NCBI RefSeq assembly: GCF_900566085.1
Contig: NZ_UPHT01000107.1
Coordinates: forward strand, 1-64,000
Length of the DNA: 64,000 bases
Direction: 5' to 3'
Source: Mycobacterium attenuatum
Lineage (GTDB): Bacteria; Actinomycetota; Actinomycetes; Mycobacteriales; Mycobacteriaceae
The position numbers and the translations under genes were made by a program. Numbering within the stretch: the first letter of the stretch is position 1; every line of letters begins with the position of its first letter. This document shows, in pieces, positions 1-9,192 of this stretch. A model generated the notes under the pieces. The model was not told where the DNA came from and made no database searches. It was given only the letters and a program-made list of their open reading frames with translations.

Positions 1-1260
1 GGCAACGGCGGCGCCGGCGGTAACGGCGGCGGCGCAACCATAACCGGCGGCACCGGCGGCCACGGCGGCAACGGCGGAACAGCCGGACTCATCGGCAACG
101 GAGGCAACGGCGGCACCGGCGGAACCGGCGGAAACGGCGGCAACGGCGGAAACGGCGGACTGCTCATCGGCAACGGCGGAAACGGCGGAACCGGTGGAAC
201 CGCGACCATAGCCGAGGGCACCGGCGGCAATGGCGGCAACGGCGGAGCAGCTGGACTCATCGGCAACGGCGGGGCCGGCGGGGCCGGTGGAGTCGGCGGT
301 GGCGGCGGCAATGGCGGCAACGGCGGAGCAGCCGGACTCATCGGCGACGGCGGCAACGGCGGTGTAGGCGGAAACTCCCTAGCCGGAAGCGGCGCACCAG
401 GCGGCTCCGGCGGCAATGGCGGGGTAGGCGGTGTACTCATTGGCAATGGTGGCAACGGCGGAACCGGCGGTGTGGGCAGATCAGGCGGTGGCGGCGAGGG
501 CGGCAACGGCGGAGCAGCCGGACTCATCGGCAACGGCGGCAACGGCGGAGCAGGTGGAAACGCCCTAGCCGGCAGCGGTGGCTTATCCGGCTGGGGCGGC
601 AACGGCGGCAACGGCGGTAACAGTCGAGGGCTGTTTGGCAACGGCGGCAGCGGCGGAGCCGGCGGCGACGCCGGCAATAACGGAACCGGCGGCAACGGCG
701 GCAACGGCGGAGAGGCCGGACTTTTCGGCAGCGGCGGGAACGGCGCGGCAGGCGGAACCGCGGTCGGCACCGCCTCCAGAGCCGGCAACGGTGGTAACGG
801 CGGAGCAGCCGAACTCTTCGGCCACGGCGGCAACGGCGGAGCAGGCGGAACCGCGAACAATGGGTCCGGTAACGGTGGCATCGGAGGCAACGGCGGTAAC
901 GGTGGTAACGGCGGACTCTTGTACGGCGACGGAGGCGACGGCGGCAACGCCGGAGCAGGCGGGGCCGGAGGCGTCGGTGGCAACGGCGGTAACGGTGGCC
1001 AAGCCGGAACGTTCGGCAACGGGGGCGATGGTGGGGCGGGCGCCAGCAGTAATGGTGGTGCAGGCGGTAGCGGTGGAGCTGGTGGTGCCGCAAAATGGTT
1101 CGGCGATGGCGGTACCGGCGGGGCCGGCGGATCAAGCGGAGCTGGCATGAAGGGTGGTACGGCAGGGCTCGGTGGGGCCGGCGGGCGACTGTACGGCAAC
1201 TCAGGATCGGATGGCTTGAGTTACACCCACTTCGCCAACTTAAAGGCTCGCGATGAATAA
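1..1260 (+). CDS. PE_PGRS family protein, C-terminal part (gene begins left of window)
   Basis: The frame is open from base 1 to the TAA at 1258-1260. It encodes about 419 residues of glycine-rich repeats of the type GGNGG / GGAGG, with periodic hydrophobic inserts such as AGLIGNGG and GLLIGNGG. This is the PGRS domain of mycobacterial PE_PGRS proteins, surface-associated or secreted proteins found mainly in slow growers. The N-terminal PE domain lies outside the window. The repeats stop near residue 400 and the protein ends in an atypical tail (GLSYTHFANLKARDE). A decayed transposase begins about 190 bp further on, so the original 3' end may have been rearranged. Long open frames on both strands here are by-products of the GC-rich repeats. 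Confidence 0.9.
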   Translation, partial: GNGGAGGNGGGATITGGTGGHGGNGGTAGLIGNGGNGGTGGTGGNGGNGGNGGLLIGNGGNGGTGGTATIAEGTGGNGGNGGAAGLIGNGGAGGAGGVGGGGGNGGNGGAAGLIGDGGNGGVGGNSLAGSGAPGGSGGNGGVGGVLIGNGGNGGTGGVGRSGGGGEGGNGGAAGLIGNGGNGGAGGNALAGSGGLSGWGGNGGNGGNSRGLFGNGGSGGAGGDAGNNGTGGNGGNGGEAGLFGSGGNGAAGGTAVGTASRAGNGGNGGAAELFGHGGNGGAGGTANNGSGNGGIGGNGGNGGNGGLLYGDGGDGGNAGAGGAGGVGGNGGNGGQAGTFGNGGDGGAGASSNGGAGGSGGAGGAAKWFGDGGTGGAGGSSGAGMKGGTAGLGGAGGRLYGNSGSDGLSYTHFANLKARDE

Positions 1261-1449
1261 CATCGTTTCTCGGCTCGATCGGTCTGCCCGCGATCGGCGT
1301 CTGCCAGCAGTACCGCATGAAGTCGAGCACGATCTCGGTGCTTACCGAGGTCACGTCGAGGTCGACGCTGTCGAGCCAACGGCACAACGACGACAGGGTT
1401 AGCCGTAGGCCCGCCGAGTGCGGGAAGAATAACGCCGGTCGTCCAGATA
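1261..1449. other. Unassigned stretch between PE_PGRS and IS relic
   Basis: No intact gene is seen. On the minus strand a fragment reads SLCRWLDSVDLDVTSVSTE followed by VLDFMRYCWQTPIAG. This looks like the helical N-terminal core-binding region of a tyrosine recombinase. It is open only because it runs into the antisense of the PGRS repeat, and it has no catalytic part, so it is at most a relic. The family guess is inference. Confidence 0.3.
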
Positions 1450-1965
1450 ACCGAAAGGCGCGACTCAGCCAGCAATTTCGGGGTTGCATCAAGATGCTCA
1501 ACGTCATCGAACGAGGTCACCCGCGAAGCACCGGCGATCGCGCTTGAACGCGCCATCAACGCCGACGGCGTCGTCGCAGCCTTGGCTCGCCTGGCCATAC
1601 AGCGACGAGCGCCACACCACGTGCGATGCGACAACGGCCCGCGGTTCGTGGCGCACCCCCTGCATGATTGGTGCTGATGCAACAGTGCCAGTTCACTTTT
1701 CATCGATCCCGGCGCGCCGTGGCAGAGCACTTGGGTCGAGTCGTTCAACAGCCGACTCCGCGATGGGCTGCTCAACTCGTGGCGCTTCGACTCGCTACGG
1801 GAAGTTTGTACGAGCATCGAAGACTGGCGCTGCAAGGCCAACCCACCTCATTGAGCCCACGGCGAATTCACCTCAACCGAGTCGCTCTACGGTGGACCAC
1901 GACCCACCAACCCCAAGCGGCACAGCGTCTGGAACACCAAACGGGTCTGCCTCAGATTTCGTCGA
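1450..1965 (+). pseudogene. IS3-family transposase (OrfB/rve integrase) remnant
   Basis: Fragments of one IS3-type OrfB can be read in changing frames. They are IKMLNVIE, then VTREAPAIALERAINADGVV, then RCDNGPRFVAHPLHDWC followed by a stop, then LFIDPGAPWQSTWVESFNS and RLRDGLLNSWRFDSLRE, IEDWRCKANPPH with another stop, AHGEF, and finally LRWTTTHQPQAAQRLEHQTG. DNGPxFVAH and the WVESFN segment with its Glu are catalytic-core signatures of the rve DDE domain. At least two frameshifts and two in-frame stops make it non-functional. The OrfA half and the terminal inverted repeats were not found. It marks an old insertion just downstream of the PE_PGRS gene. Confidence 0.75.
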
Positions 1966-2296
1966 GCACCGACTGCGCAGCGGCCAGGCGAGCTGACGCA
2001 GATGACCCACCGGCTCGTCGACGCCGTATTGCCTGGGCCAGCGGTTGGCCGGCGGGTACAGCGTTCCCGGCAACCTTCAACAGCACGACGAGTCCGATAC
2101 CGTACAACCCGCCACAGCAGATCCCGCCGCGGCGTGTGTCCGTCGCACTGTGAACGCGCCGCTCGAACTGTGCAGCCCCGCGGATGAAGTGCAAGTCGCA
2201 TAGCATCCCGAGAACCACCAGAGACTAGTGCTCGCGCCCGCGTGGGACCCGCATAGAGTGAAGCGCTGTCCCGCACTTCAGAAACACGAGGCTTTT
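1966..2296. other. Intergenic, nothing convincing
   Basis: Between the transposase relic and the FAD oxidase only overlapping low-quality frames are seen, none with a Shine-Dalgarno sequence or a recognisable family. The segment presumably holds the promoter of the downstream gene. Confidence 0.4.
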
Positions 2297-3682
2297 ATGA
2301 GCGACATGACAGCAGGCTTGCTGAGCATCGTCGGCAGCACCAATGTGCTCACCGGCGACGCGATTCCCGACGACTATTCACACGACGAGGAGTTGACGCA
2401 GCCGCCGCAAAAGCCTGCCTACGTTGTGAAACCGGCTACCGCAGAAGAAGTTTCAAAGCTGCTGAGGACCGCCTCCGAACATGGCGTGCCGGTGACGGCC
2501 CGCGGGTCGGGGTGCGGCTTGTCGGGCGCGGCGCGCCCACGCGAGGGCGGCATGCTGATCTCTTTCGAGCGGATGAACCGGGTTCTGGAGGTCGATACGG
2601 CCAACCAGGTCGCCGTTGTCCAGCCCGGGGTGACGCTCACTGAGTTGGACACCGCGACCGCCGATTCGGGGCTGGCGTACATGGTCCACCCCGGTGAGCT
2701 GTCGTCGAGCGTGGGCGGCAACGTCGGAACGAACGCGGGCGGCATGCGCGCGGTCAAATATGGGATCGCTCGCCATAACGTGCTCGGCCTGCAGGCGGTG
2801 CTGCCGACGGGCGAGATCATCCGGACCGGCGGCAAGATCGCCAAGGTGTCCACCGGATACGACCTGACCCAGCTCATCGTCGGCTCCGAAGGAACCCTGG
2901 CCCTGGCCACCGAGGTGATCGTCAAGCTGCATCCGCGGCTCGACCACTGCGCCAGTGTGCTGGCCCCGTTCGCCGACTTCGACCAGGTCATGGCGGCGGT
3001 ACCGAAAATCGTCGCCAGCGGGCTCGCACCCTACATCTTGGAGTACGTCGACAACCTGACGATGGCCGCACTCGTGCACACCCAAAACCTCGAGCTGAAT
3101 ATCCCGAACCATGTTCGCGACAGCTGCCAGGCGTATCTTCTTGTGGCAGTGGAGAACCGCACCGCCGATCGGTTGCGCGAGGATATCGAGACCGCCGGTG
3201 AGATGCTGGCCGAGTTGGGCGCGATCGACGCCTACGTGCTGGAGGGAGCCTCGGCGCGCAAGCTGATCGAGGCGCGGGAGAAAGCCTTCTGGGCGGCCAA
3301 GGCCGCGGGCGCGGACGACATCATCGACACCGTCGTTCCGCGGGCGTCGATGCCGAAATTCCTCAGCGCTGCGCGTGCTATGGCAGCGCAGGCGGGCGCC
3401 GCCGCGATCGGCTGCGGGCATGCCGGCGACGGCAACGTGCATATGGCGATCATGTGCAAGGATCCGGTGAAAAGGAAGCAGCTTATGGTCGACATCTTTG
3501 CGCTGGCAATGGAATTGGGTGGTGCAATCTCCGGCGAGCATGGTCTGGGCCGTGCCAAGACCTCATACTTTCTCGAACTCGAAGACCCCGCGAAGATAGC
3601 GCTCATGCGTCGAATCAAACAGAGTTTCGACCCGATGGGCATCCTCAACCCCGGTGTCCTCTTCGTCCCAGAAAATGATTGA
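2297..3682 (+). CDS. FAD-linked oxidase, glycolate oxidase GlcD / D-lactate dehydrogenase type
   Basis: 461 residues from the ATG at 2297, preceded by GAGG. A further upstream in-frame start at 2228 lacks this. The N-terminal half is an FAD-binding PCMH domain: KPATAEEVSKLL, then RGSGCGLSGAARP, then GGNVGTNAGGMRAVKYG, then the glycine-rich IVGSEGTLALATE. The C-terminal half is the FAD-oxidase C-terminal domain with CGHAGDGNVH and SGEHGLGRAK, which carry the conserved His and Glu residues of the family. Such enzymes oxidise 2-hydroxyacids (glycolate, D-lactate or D-2-hydroxyglutarate) and pass electrons to the respiratory chain. The exact substrate cannot be read from sequence. It stands alone on the + strand, 26 bp before a small ORF that leads into threonine ammonia-lyase. 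Confidence 0.9.
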   Translation: MSDMTAGLLSIVGSTNVLTGDAIPDDYSHDEELTQPPQKPAYVVKPATAEEVSKLLRTASEHGVPVTARGSGCGLSGAARPREGGMLISFERMNRVLEVDTANQVAVVQPGVTLTELDTATADSGLAYMVHPGELSSSVGGNVGTNAGGMRAVKYGIARHNVLGLQAVLPTGEIIRTGGKIAKVSTGYDLTQLIVGSEGTLALATEVIVKLHPRLDHCASVLAPFADFDQVMAAVPKIVASGLAPYILEYVDNLTMAALVHTQNLELNIPNHVRDSCQAYLLVAVENRTADRLREDIETAGEMLAELGAIDAYVLEGASARKLIEAREKAFWAAKAAGADDIIDTVVPRASMPKFLSAARAMAAQAGAAAIGCGHAGDGNVHMAIMCKDPVKRKQLMVDIFALAMELGGAISGEHGLGRAKTSYFLELEDPAKIALMRRIKQSFDPMGILNPGVLFVPEND

Positions 3683-3708
3683 GCCACAGGCTTATTCCGG
3701 AGGTCAGA

Positions 3709-3884
3709 TGCACGCCATCGACAACCAGTGGTGCCGTCGCCGGACGCGCCTGGTTCTTAGGCCGCCGGCCGGTGCGGCAATTCATCGGCGACCCACCGGT
3801 GCCATCCGGGCCGCTCGGCCCGCCGGGCACGGGGCGCAAATTCTGATGTGCCCGCCGGTGCCGGCGCTGCGAGTCCGGCTGTGA
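3709..3884 (+). CDS. Possible 58-aa upstream ORF coupled to threonine ammonia-lyase
   Basis: A strong Shine-Dalgarno sequence (GGAGGT at 3701-3706, so only a 2-nt gap) stands before the ATG at 3709. The frame encodes an arginine- and proline-rich peptide of 58 residues with no recognised family. Its TGA (3882-3884) overlaps a GTG at 3881 that is the likely start of the threonine ammonia-lyase, in a GTGA arrangement typical of translational coupling. It may be a leader ORF, a small unknown protein, or chance in GC-rich DNA. The peptide is not enriched in isoleucine, valine or threonine, so it does not look like a classical attenuator. Confidence 0.35.
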
Positions 3885-5101
3885 ACCTGCTGACGCTCGA
3901 TCAGATCAACGCGGCGGCGGATCGGCTGAAGCCGGTGATACGGCCAACCCCAATCATCGCCTCGCGCCTGCTCTCGGATTGCGTAGGCCAACAGGTGTGG
4001 CTCAAATGCGAAAATCTGCAACGCACTGGATCTTTCAAACCCCGCGGCGCCTACAACCGGATCGCCAACCTCAATGCCGAGGATCGGGCGCGCGGCGTAG
4101 TGGCGGCCAGCGCCGGCAACCACGCGCAGGGCGTCGCATGGGCCGCGACCGAACTCGGAATCAGCTCGACGGTTTTCATGCCGGTCACGGTCGCCCTCCC
4201 AAAGCTGGCGGCTACCAAGGCGTATGGCGCGCACGTGCATCTGATTGGCGATACCGTCGACGATGCGCTGGTCGCGGCACGGGACTATGCCGAGCAACAT
4301 GACGCGGTGTTGATCCACCCGTTCGACCACCCCGACATCGTCGCCGGCCAGGCCACCGTCGGGCTGGAGATCCTCGAGCAGGTTCCGGATGTCGCCACCA
4401 TCGTTGTCCCGACCGGCGGCGGCGGGCTGGTGGCCGGAATAGCCACGGCGGCACACTTTCTGGAACCAAAGGTCCGGGTCATCGGAGTGCAGGCCGCCAA
4501 CGCTGCGGCCTGGCCGGCTTCGCTGGCCACCGGACATCCGGTGCGCCTGGGGTCGATGTCGACGATGGCCGACGGTATCGCGGTGGCACTGCCCGGGACC
4601 ATCCCCTTTGCTCACGTGCGGGCATTCGGCGACTCTATTCGTACGGTCAGCGAAGAGGCGCTGTCGCGTGCGCTGTTGCTGTGCATGGAACGCGCGAAGC
4701 TCATCGTCGAACCGGCCGGGGCAGCGGCCGTGGCAGCGCTGATGACATCGGCGCCCGAACTGGAGCTTGACGGCCCCGTGTGCGCGGTCTTGTCGGGCGG
4801 CAACATCGACCCGCTGGTGCTGACCCACGTGGTCACCCACGGGCTGCGCGCGGCCGGCCGCTATCTCGCGGTGAAGGTGACCATCCCCGATCGTCCCGGC
4901 GGGCTCAGCAGGCTACTGGCGGTGGTCGGCGCGAGCGGCGCCAGCGTGCTCGACGTCGTGCACTTTCGTACCGCACGCAAATTGGCGTTGGACGAAGTCG
5001 AGGTGCGCCTCACCCTCGAGACGCGTGGTCCGACACACCGTGAGGAGGTATTGACCGCCCTCATCGGAGCCGGATTCGTCGTCTCCATCGACGACGGTTG
5101 A
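3881..5101 (+). CDS. Threonine ammonia-lyase (dehydratase), TdcB-like with C-terminal ACT domain
   Basis: A PLP enzyme converting L-threonine to 2-oxobutanoate and ammonia. From the GTG at 3881 it has 406 residues. An alternative GTG at 3848 would add 11. The fold-type II core shows the PLP lysine in GSFKPRGAYN, the substrate loop SAGNHAQG, the phosphate-binding loop PTGGGGLVAG, and LSGGNIDP near the end of the catalytic part. The last 80 or so residues (KVTIPDRPGGLSRLL onward) are a single ACT domain, as in the family that pairs a short catalytic domain with one C-terminal ACT. This differs from the longer biosynthetic IlvA of M. tuberculosis (Rv1559), so the ilvA symbol is withheld. The ACT domain suggests amino-acid feedback control. 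Confidence 0.9.
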   Translation: MNLLTLDQINAAADRLKPVIRPTPIIASRLLSDCVGQQVWLKCENLQRTGSFKPRGAYNRIANLNAEDRARGVVAASAGNHAQGVAWAATELGISSTVFMPVTVALPKLAATKAYGAHVHLIGDTVDDALVAARDYAEQHDAVLIHPFDHPDIVAGQATVGLEILEQVPDVATIVVPTGGGGLVAGIATAAHFLEPKVRVIGVQAANAAAWPASLATGHPVRLGSMSTMADGIAVALPGTIPFAHVRAFGDSIRTVSEEALSRALLLCMERAKLIVEPAGAAAVAALMTSAPELELDGPVCAVLSGGNIDPLVLTHVVTHGLRAAGRYLAVKVTIPDRPGGLSRLLAVVGASGASVLDVVHFRTARKLALDEVEVRLTLETRGPTHREEVLTALIGAGFVVSIDDG

Positions 5102-5289
5102 CCTGCGCCCGATCGCACGGGCAGCTGCGCTCGAGGTCTAAGACCATCGGCGCTGAGGACAATCGGCCCTACTGCCGACACGAAAAACGAGCAAAGATCT
5201 GGCCTAGCCGCAGCGGGTGGGGTATCACCTGGACGCGGGCGGACTGCGCCCGCAACAGCGTGGGATTTCGTCGTCGAAGGAGCACGGAA

Positions 5290-7134
5290 ATGACCGAAGA
5301 CGATCCCACGGTGGTTCAGCACCGAAGCGGAGCGCTGGTTTCCACTCTGCCGCAGGCCTTTCAGGCGACCGCGGCCTTGCAGCCGGATTCGGTGGCCCTG
5401 CGCACCACCGGTAACGAGACGGCTATCACCTGGCGCGAATACGCCGATCGGGTGCACAAGATTGCCGCCGGGCTGGCGGCGCTGGGCGTCGAACGCGGCC
5501 ACACCGTTGGTCTGATGCTGCGCAACCGCCCCGAGTTCCACCTGGCCGACACCGCCGTCATGCATCTGGGCGCGATCCCGTTCTCGATCTACAACACCTC
5601 GGCCCCCGACCAGATCCGTTACCTGTTCAGCAACGCCCAGAACACGATCGTGTTCACCGAGAACGACTTTCTGCCCGCAGTCAAGGCGGCCGGCACCGAC
5701 ATCTCTTACGTGATCGTCGTCGACGCCACTGTCGACGTCGACGGATTCCTGACCCTCAATGACATCGAATCATTAGGAGCCAAAGCCGATTTTGACTTTG
5801 ACGCCGCATGGCGCGGGGTCCGGCCCGATGACGTCGCGACGCTCATCTACACCTCGGGGACCACCGGGCCGCCTAAGGGCGTCGAACTCACCCATGCGAA
5901 TGTGATCGCCGAATTCGCCGCGATCGCCGACCTCGTCGGCATGCGGCCCGTCGATCGGATCACCTCATATCTGCCACATGCGCACATCGCCGACCGGGTC
6001 ACCGCGCACTACGCCAACATGGTCGACGGCGTGCAGGTGACCGATGTCGCCGACCCGCGGACCATAGCGCAGGCACTTCCGGATGCTCGGCCCACGGTGT
6101 GGCTCGGGGTGCCCCGGGTATGGCACAAGATCAAGGCCGGGATCGAGACCAAGCTCGACACCGAGGCGACCGGTATCAAGCGGCGGTTGGCGCTGTGGGC
6201 CATCGACACCGGTGTCCGCGCCGCCCGCCAGACGCTGGCCGGCAACCCGCTGTCGCCGACACTGGCCCTGCGACACAAGATCGCCGACCGTCTCGTGCTT
6301 TCCAAGGTGCGCGCCGCCCTGGGCCTGGACCAGCTGCGCTGGGGTGTGACCGGTGCTGCGCCCATACCGGTGGAAACGATCGAATTCTTTTGGGGCCTGG
6401 GGATTCCTGTCTATGAAGTGTGGGGAGAATCCGAATGCGTGGGCGGCGCAACCTCCAACCGCCCGGGCGCCAATAAGGTCGGGTCGGTCGGCAAGCCGCT
6501 GCAAGGTGTCGAGGTGACGATGGCCGACGACGGCGAACTGCTGATCCGCGGGCCGATCGTGATGCGCGACTACCGGCACCAGCCCGAGAAGACCGCCGAG
6601 GCGATCGACGCCGACGGCTGGCTGCATACCGGCGACATCGGCACCATCGACGCCGAAGGCTTCGTCACGATCGTGGACCGCAAGAAGGAGTTGCTCGTCA
6701 ACGAATCGGGAAAGAACCTGTCCCCCAGCAACATCGAAATGGCCGTCCAGGCCACGTCCGACGTGATCGACCAGGTGGTGGCCTTGGGGGATGCCAAGCC
6801 TTATGTGACGGCACTGGTCGTCCTTGACCGTGAAGCCACGGCCGCAAAAGCCGCCGCGCTCGGTATTGCTGACCCCTCGGTGGCCGCTTTCGCGCAACAT
6901 CGCGAGGCCAGGGAAATGCTTACCGCCGCTGTGCGGGAGGGAAACTCCAAGCTGTCCCGCGTCGAGCAGATCAAGCGCTTCCTCATCGTCGATACCCCCT
7001 GGGAACCCGGCGGAGACGAGCTCACCCCGACGATGAAACTCAAACGCAAGCCGATCGCAGAAAAGTATGCCGCGCAGATCGACAAGCTCTACGCCACAAC
7101 ACCGGGGCCCGACGTCATCAACCTGTCCGACTGA
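5290..7134 (+). CDS. Long-chain fatty acyl-CoA synthetase (FadD, AMP-binding)
   Basis: 614 residues from the ATG at 5290, preceded by GAAGGAGC. It activates fatty acids to acyl-AMP and then to acyl-CoA (or transfers acyl groups to carriers). The adenylation signatures are in order: the P-loop-like YTSGTTGPPKGVELTH near residue 185, then YEVWGESECVGG near 375, then GWLHTGDIGTID near 440, and IVDRKKELLVNESGKN near 460 with the hinge Asp and the conserved Arg and Lys. The length and the N-terminal PQAFQATAALQPDSVAL fit the FACS-type long-chain enzymes of mycobacteria such as FadD11 or FadD15, without a condensing partner. The next gene, 119 bp downstream, is an acyltransferase that could use its product. 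Confidence 0.92.
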   Translation: MTEDDPTVVQHRSGALVSTLPQAFQATAALQPDSVALRTTGNETAITWREYADRVHKIAAGLAALGVERGHTVGLMLRNRPEFHLADTAVMHLGAIPFSIYNTSAPDQIRYLFSNAQNTIVFTENDFLPAVKAAGTDISYVIVVDATVDVDGFLTLNDIESLGAKADFDFDAAWRGVRPDDVATLIYTSGTTGPPKGVELTHANVIAEFAAIADLVGMRPVDRITSYLPHAHIADRVTAHYANMVDGVQVTDVADPRTIAQALPDARPTVWLGVPRVWHKIKAGIETKLDTEATGIKRRLALWAIDTGVRAARQTLAGNPLSPTLALRHKIADRLVLSKVRAALGLDQLRWGVTGAAPIPVETIEFFWGLGIPVYEVWGESECVGGATSNRPGANKVGSVGKPLQGVEVTMADDGELLIRGPIVMRDYRHQPEKTAEAIDADGWLHTGDIGTIDAEGFVTIVDRKKELLVNESGKNLSPSNIEMAVQATSDVIDQVVALGDAKPYVTALVVLDREATAAKAAALGIADPSVAAFAQHREAREMLTAAVREGNSKLSRVEQIKRFLIVDTPWEPGGDELTPTMKLKRKPIAEKYAAQIDKLYATTPGPDVINLSD

Positions 7135-7253
7135 ACCGCGATGCGGATCGTGCCGACGCGTACCCGCCGCAAGTTCCGGCGATGCCGGACCCGGATTCGC
7201 CGCCGCTTGCGGTGACGGCAGCGATACTGAAGCAACCGGGGCAAGGAATAGCC

Positions 7254-8045
7254 ATGCAAGACAACGAAATAGCCGAGTGGGACCCAGGCCTGACCAAGCG
7301 CGAGATGAGGTTGGCCCGGTTGATCGTCAAGCGGTATTACCGCTCGGAGGTGCACGGCCTGGAATTGTTGCCGCCCGGCGGGGTGCTGGTGGTGGCGAAT
7401 CATTCCGGTGGGTTTCTGCCGATGGACGAGGCGTTGTTCGCCGTCGACTATTACGACAGATTTGGCTACGACCGGCCGATTTACACCCTCACCCACGACA
7501 TCATGTTGGTCGGCCCCACCGCCGAGTGGTTGCGGCGCATGGGTTACATCCGGGCCACTCCAGAAAACGCCGCCGCGGCATTGCGGGCCGGCGCCGTGGT
7601 CGTCGACTTTCCGGGCGGCGACTACGACGCCTACCGGCCGACCTGGTCGCGCAACACCATCGACTTCTGCGGGCGCACCGGTTACGTCCGCACGGCCGTC
7701 GACGCCGGAGTCCCGATCGTTCCGATGGTCACCATTGGCGCACAAGAAAACCAGTTGTTCCTGTCTCGCGGCACCTGGCTCGCGCACGCGCTGCGCCTGG
7801 ACAAGCTGCTGCATTCCAAGATCTTGCCCATCACGTTCGGCTTCCCGTTCGGATTGAGCATCGTGCTGCCCCTCAACATGCCGCTGCCCAGCAAGATGAT
7901 CATCCAGGTGCTCGCACCCATCGATATCGCCGCGCAGTTCGGTGCGCATCCCGATGTCGATGAGGTCGACGCGCACGTACGCGAGGTGATGCAAAAGGGA
8001 CTCGACGAGCTGGCCGCCAAGCGCCGCTTACCCATCATCGGTTGA
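7254..8045 (+). CDS. Lysophospholipid/monoacylglycerol acyltransferase-like (LPLAT, MGAT subgroup)
   Basis: 263 residues from the ATG at 7254 (MQDNEIAEWDPG), preceded by AAGGAAT. The PlsC-like fold is shown by the His in VVANHSGGFLPMDEAL, the VVDFPGGDYDAYRP block, and TFGFPFGLSIVLPLN toward the C terminus. Proteins of this subgroup transfer acyl groups from acyl-CoA to glycerolipids or related alcohols at the membrane. It follows the FadD gene on the same strand, so a FadD-acyltransferase pair is likely. A paralogue of nearly the same length and with the same block order lies at 43966-44763. Confidence 0.85.
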   Translation: MQDNEIAEWDPGLTKREMRLARLIVKRYYRSEVHGLELLPPGGVLVVANHSGGFLPMDEALFAVDYYDRFGYDRPIYTLTHDIMLVGPTAEWLRRMGYIRATPENAAAALRAGAVVVDFPGGDYDAYRPTWSRNTIDFCGRTGYVRTAVDAGVPIVPMVTIGAQENQLFLSRGTWLAHALRLDKLLHSKILPITFGFPFGLSIVLPLNMPLPSKMIIQVLAPIDIAAQFGAHPDVDEVDAHVREVMQKGLDELAAKRRLPIIG

Positions 8046-8716
8046 CGCGTGCCGCCCACCGCCACGCCGGCGGCGGCGGCGTGGGCCCGTTGCGACGCAT
8101 ATGCCGGCCACCTCGGCGATGCTGGTGTGGCCATTGTGACCGGCATGGCGGGTCACGCGGTCCGATTCTCCAGCTCGAGTGCCGGGATCGTGTTCGCACG
8201 GCGAGGACACCGGGGCGGTAAGAAGATCATTGAGAGTGACTGCCCCGCTACGGCCATTCCCAGACGCCGACGAAGTGGACCCGTCCGTCTTTTCCGTGAC
8301 TGTTTCGCGAACAAACAGCACTGACGACATGATCAGACCGCAGACAACAGCGCCAAGACGGACCATCAGCAGTGTGTCTATTTGCCAAACACGCCAAACC
8401 GGCAACAGGCTAGGCCGAATACCGACGCGACGCGCAACGCATCGTGCGATCGCACCCCGGCCGAAATCCGTTGAAAGTTGGTGGTTCACATCGAGCTCGC
8501 ATACGCCCTGGCCAACAATTTTCTGAGGCTGCTCGATGGAAAGTTTCCGACACTGCGAAAACGAAAGTGAACCCGGAAAATTCAAAGCCGAAACGGTTAG
8601 CCCATATTCGCGGTACCGTCGGCCACCTTCAGCGGAACAAAATCGCTTGCGTTCGCGTTGTTCGGAGTCGAAGTTCCACTCGTTTAAATGTTAGGGCTGA
8701 AATGTTAGGACGACCT
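8046..8716. other. Non-coding or undetermined stretch of about 670 bp
   Basis: No frame here combines a start, a ribosome site and a family signature. A minus-strand frame (8028-8585) contains one hydrophobic segment (LGAVVCGLIMSSVLFV) but is arginine-rich and ends inside the upstream gene. It was judged a chance ORF. AT-rich bases near 8570-8700 probably carry the promoter for the small secreted protein at 8717. Confidence 0.4.
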
Positions 8717-8929
8717 ATGTTTCGTACGCTTCTGGTCGGCGCGGCTATCGCGGCGGCCGCCATCGGTGCGGCTCCGGCGGCAAGCGCAGGGTCCGACTCA
8801 TCGCAGTGCATAGCCAGCCAGGGTATGGTCAACGTCCCGAGCATCGATCCCCACTACAGGGCCGATCTGGACCTCAACCACAACGGCATCGCCTGCGAAT
8901 TCGTCGCCGACTGGCCTTCGTCGTCATAG
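8717..8929 (+). CDS. Small secreted protein with Excalibur-like calcium-binding motif
   Basis: 70 residues from the ATG at 8717, with AGGAC 8 nt upstream. A second in-frame ATG at 8702 is possible. A Sec signal peptide is clear: MFRTLLVGAAIAAAAIGAAP, then AASAG, giving a likely AxA cleavage site. The mature part has two cysteines (SQCIASQG and NGIACEF). It ends in DLDLNHNGIACE, which resembles the aspartate/glycine loop and CE ending of Excalibur domains, small extracellular modules thought to bind Ca2+. The Excalibur core is degenerate compared with the related protein at 17858. No enzymatic role is expected. Confidence 0.75.
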   Translation: MFRTLLVGAAIAAAAIGAAPAASAGSDSSQCIASQGMVNVPSIDPHYRADLDLNHNGIACEFVADWPSSS

Positions 8930-9192
8930 GCCCTTCAGTGCTGGCCCCGGGCGCCACATCCGGGGCCACGGGGTAAGGCATCTTTATCCAATGCCGCGGT
9001 AGCCCGCGCGCATTGGCACTCGGCGCCCACCTCGTTGACCGCATCGACTCGGTGCTGCGCAATCCGCGATAACCGAGCGCTCGCGCGACGGGCGGTGCAC
9101 ACTACATCGCGACGGCCCAGCAAAGGACGTCGGCCGCGCCGCCGGATTGTCCCGGCGCAGCGACCCAGAGATGCCGACAGGAACCGATAGCC

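Noticed and set aside
1..470. PGRS repeats considered as a CRISPR or other repeat array
   Set aside because: The repeats are in-frame protein repeats of irregular length without unique spacers.
524..1507. Long minus-strand ORF opposite the PE_PGRS repeats
   Set aside because: It is the antisense of GC-rich glycine repeats and translates to arginine-rich low-complexity sequence. Only the extension past 1261 has any protein-like look, listed as an uncertain relic.
8028..8585. Minus-strand 185-aa ORF with one hydrophobic segment
   Set aside because: No ribosome site, an arginine-rich tail that overlaps the acyltransferase gene end, and no family match.
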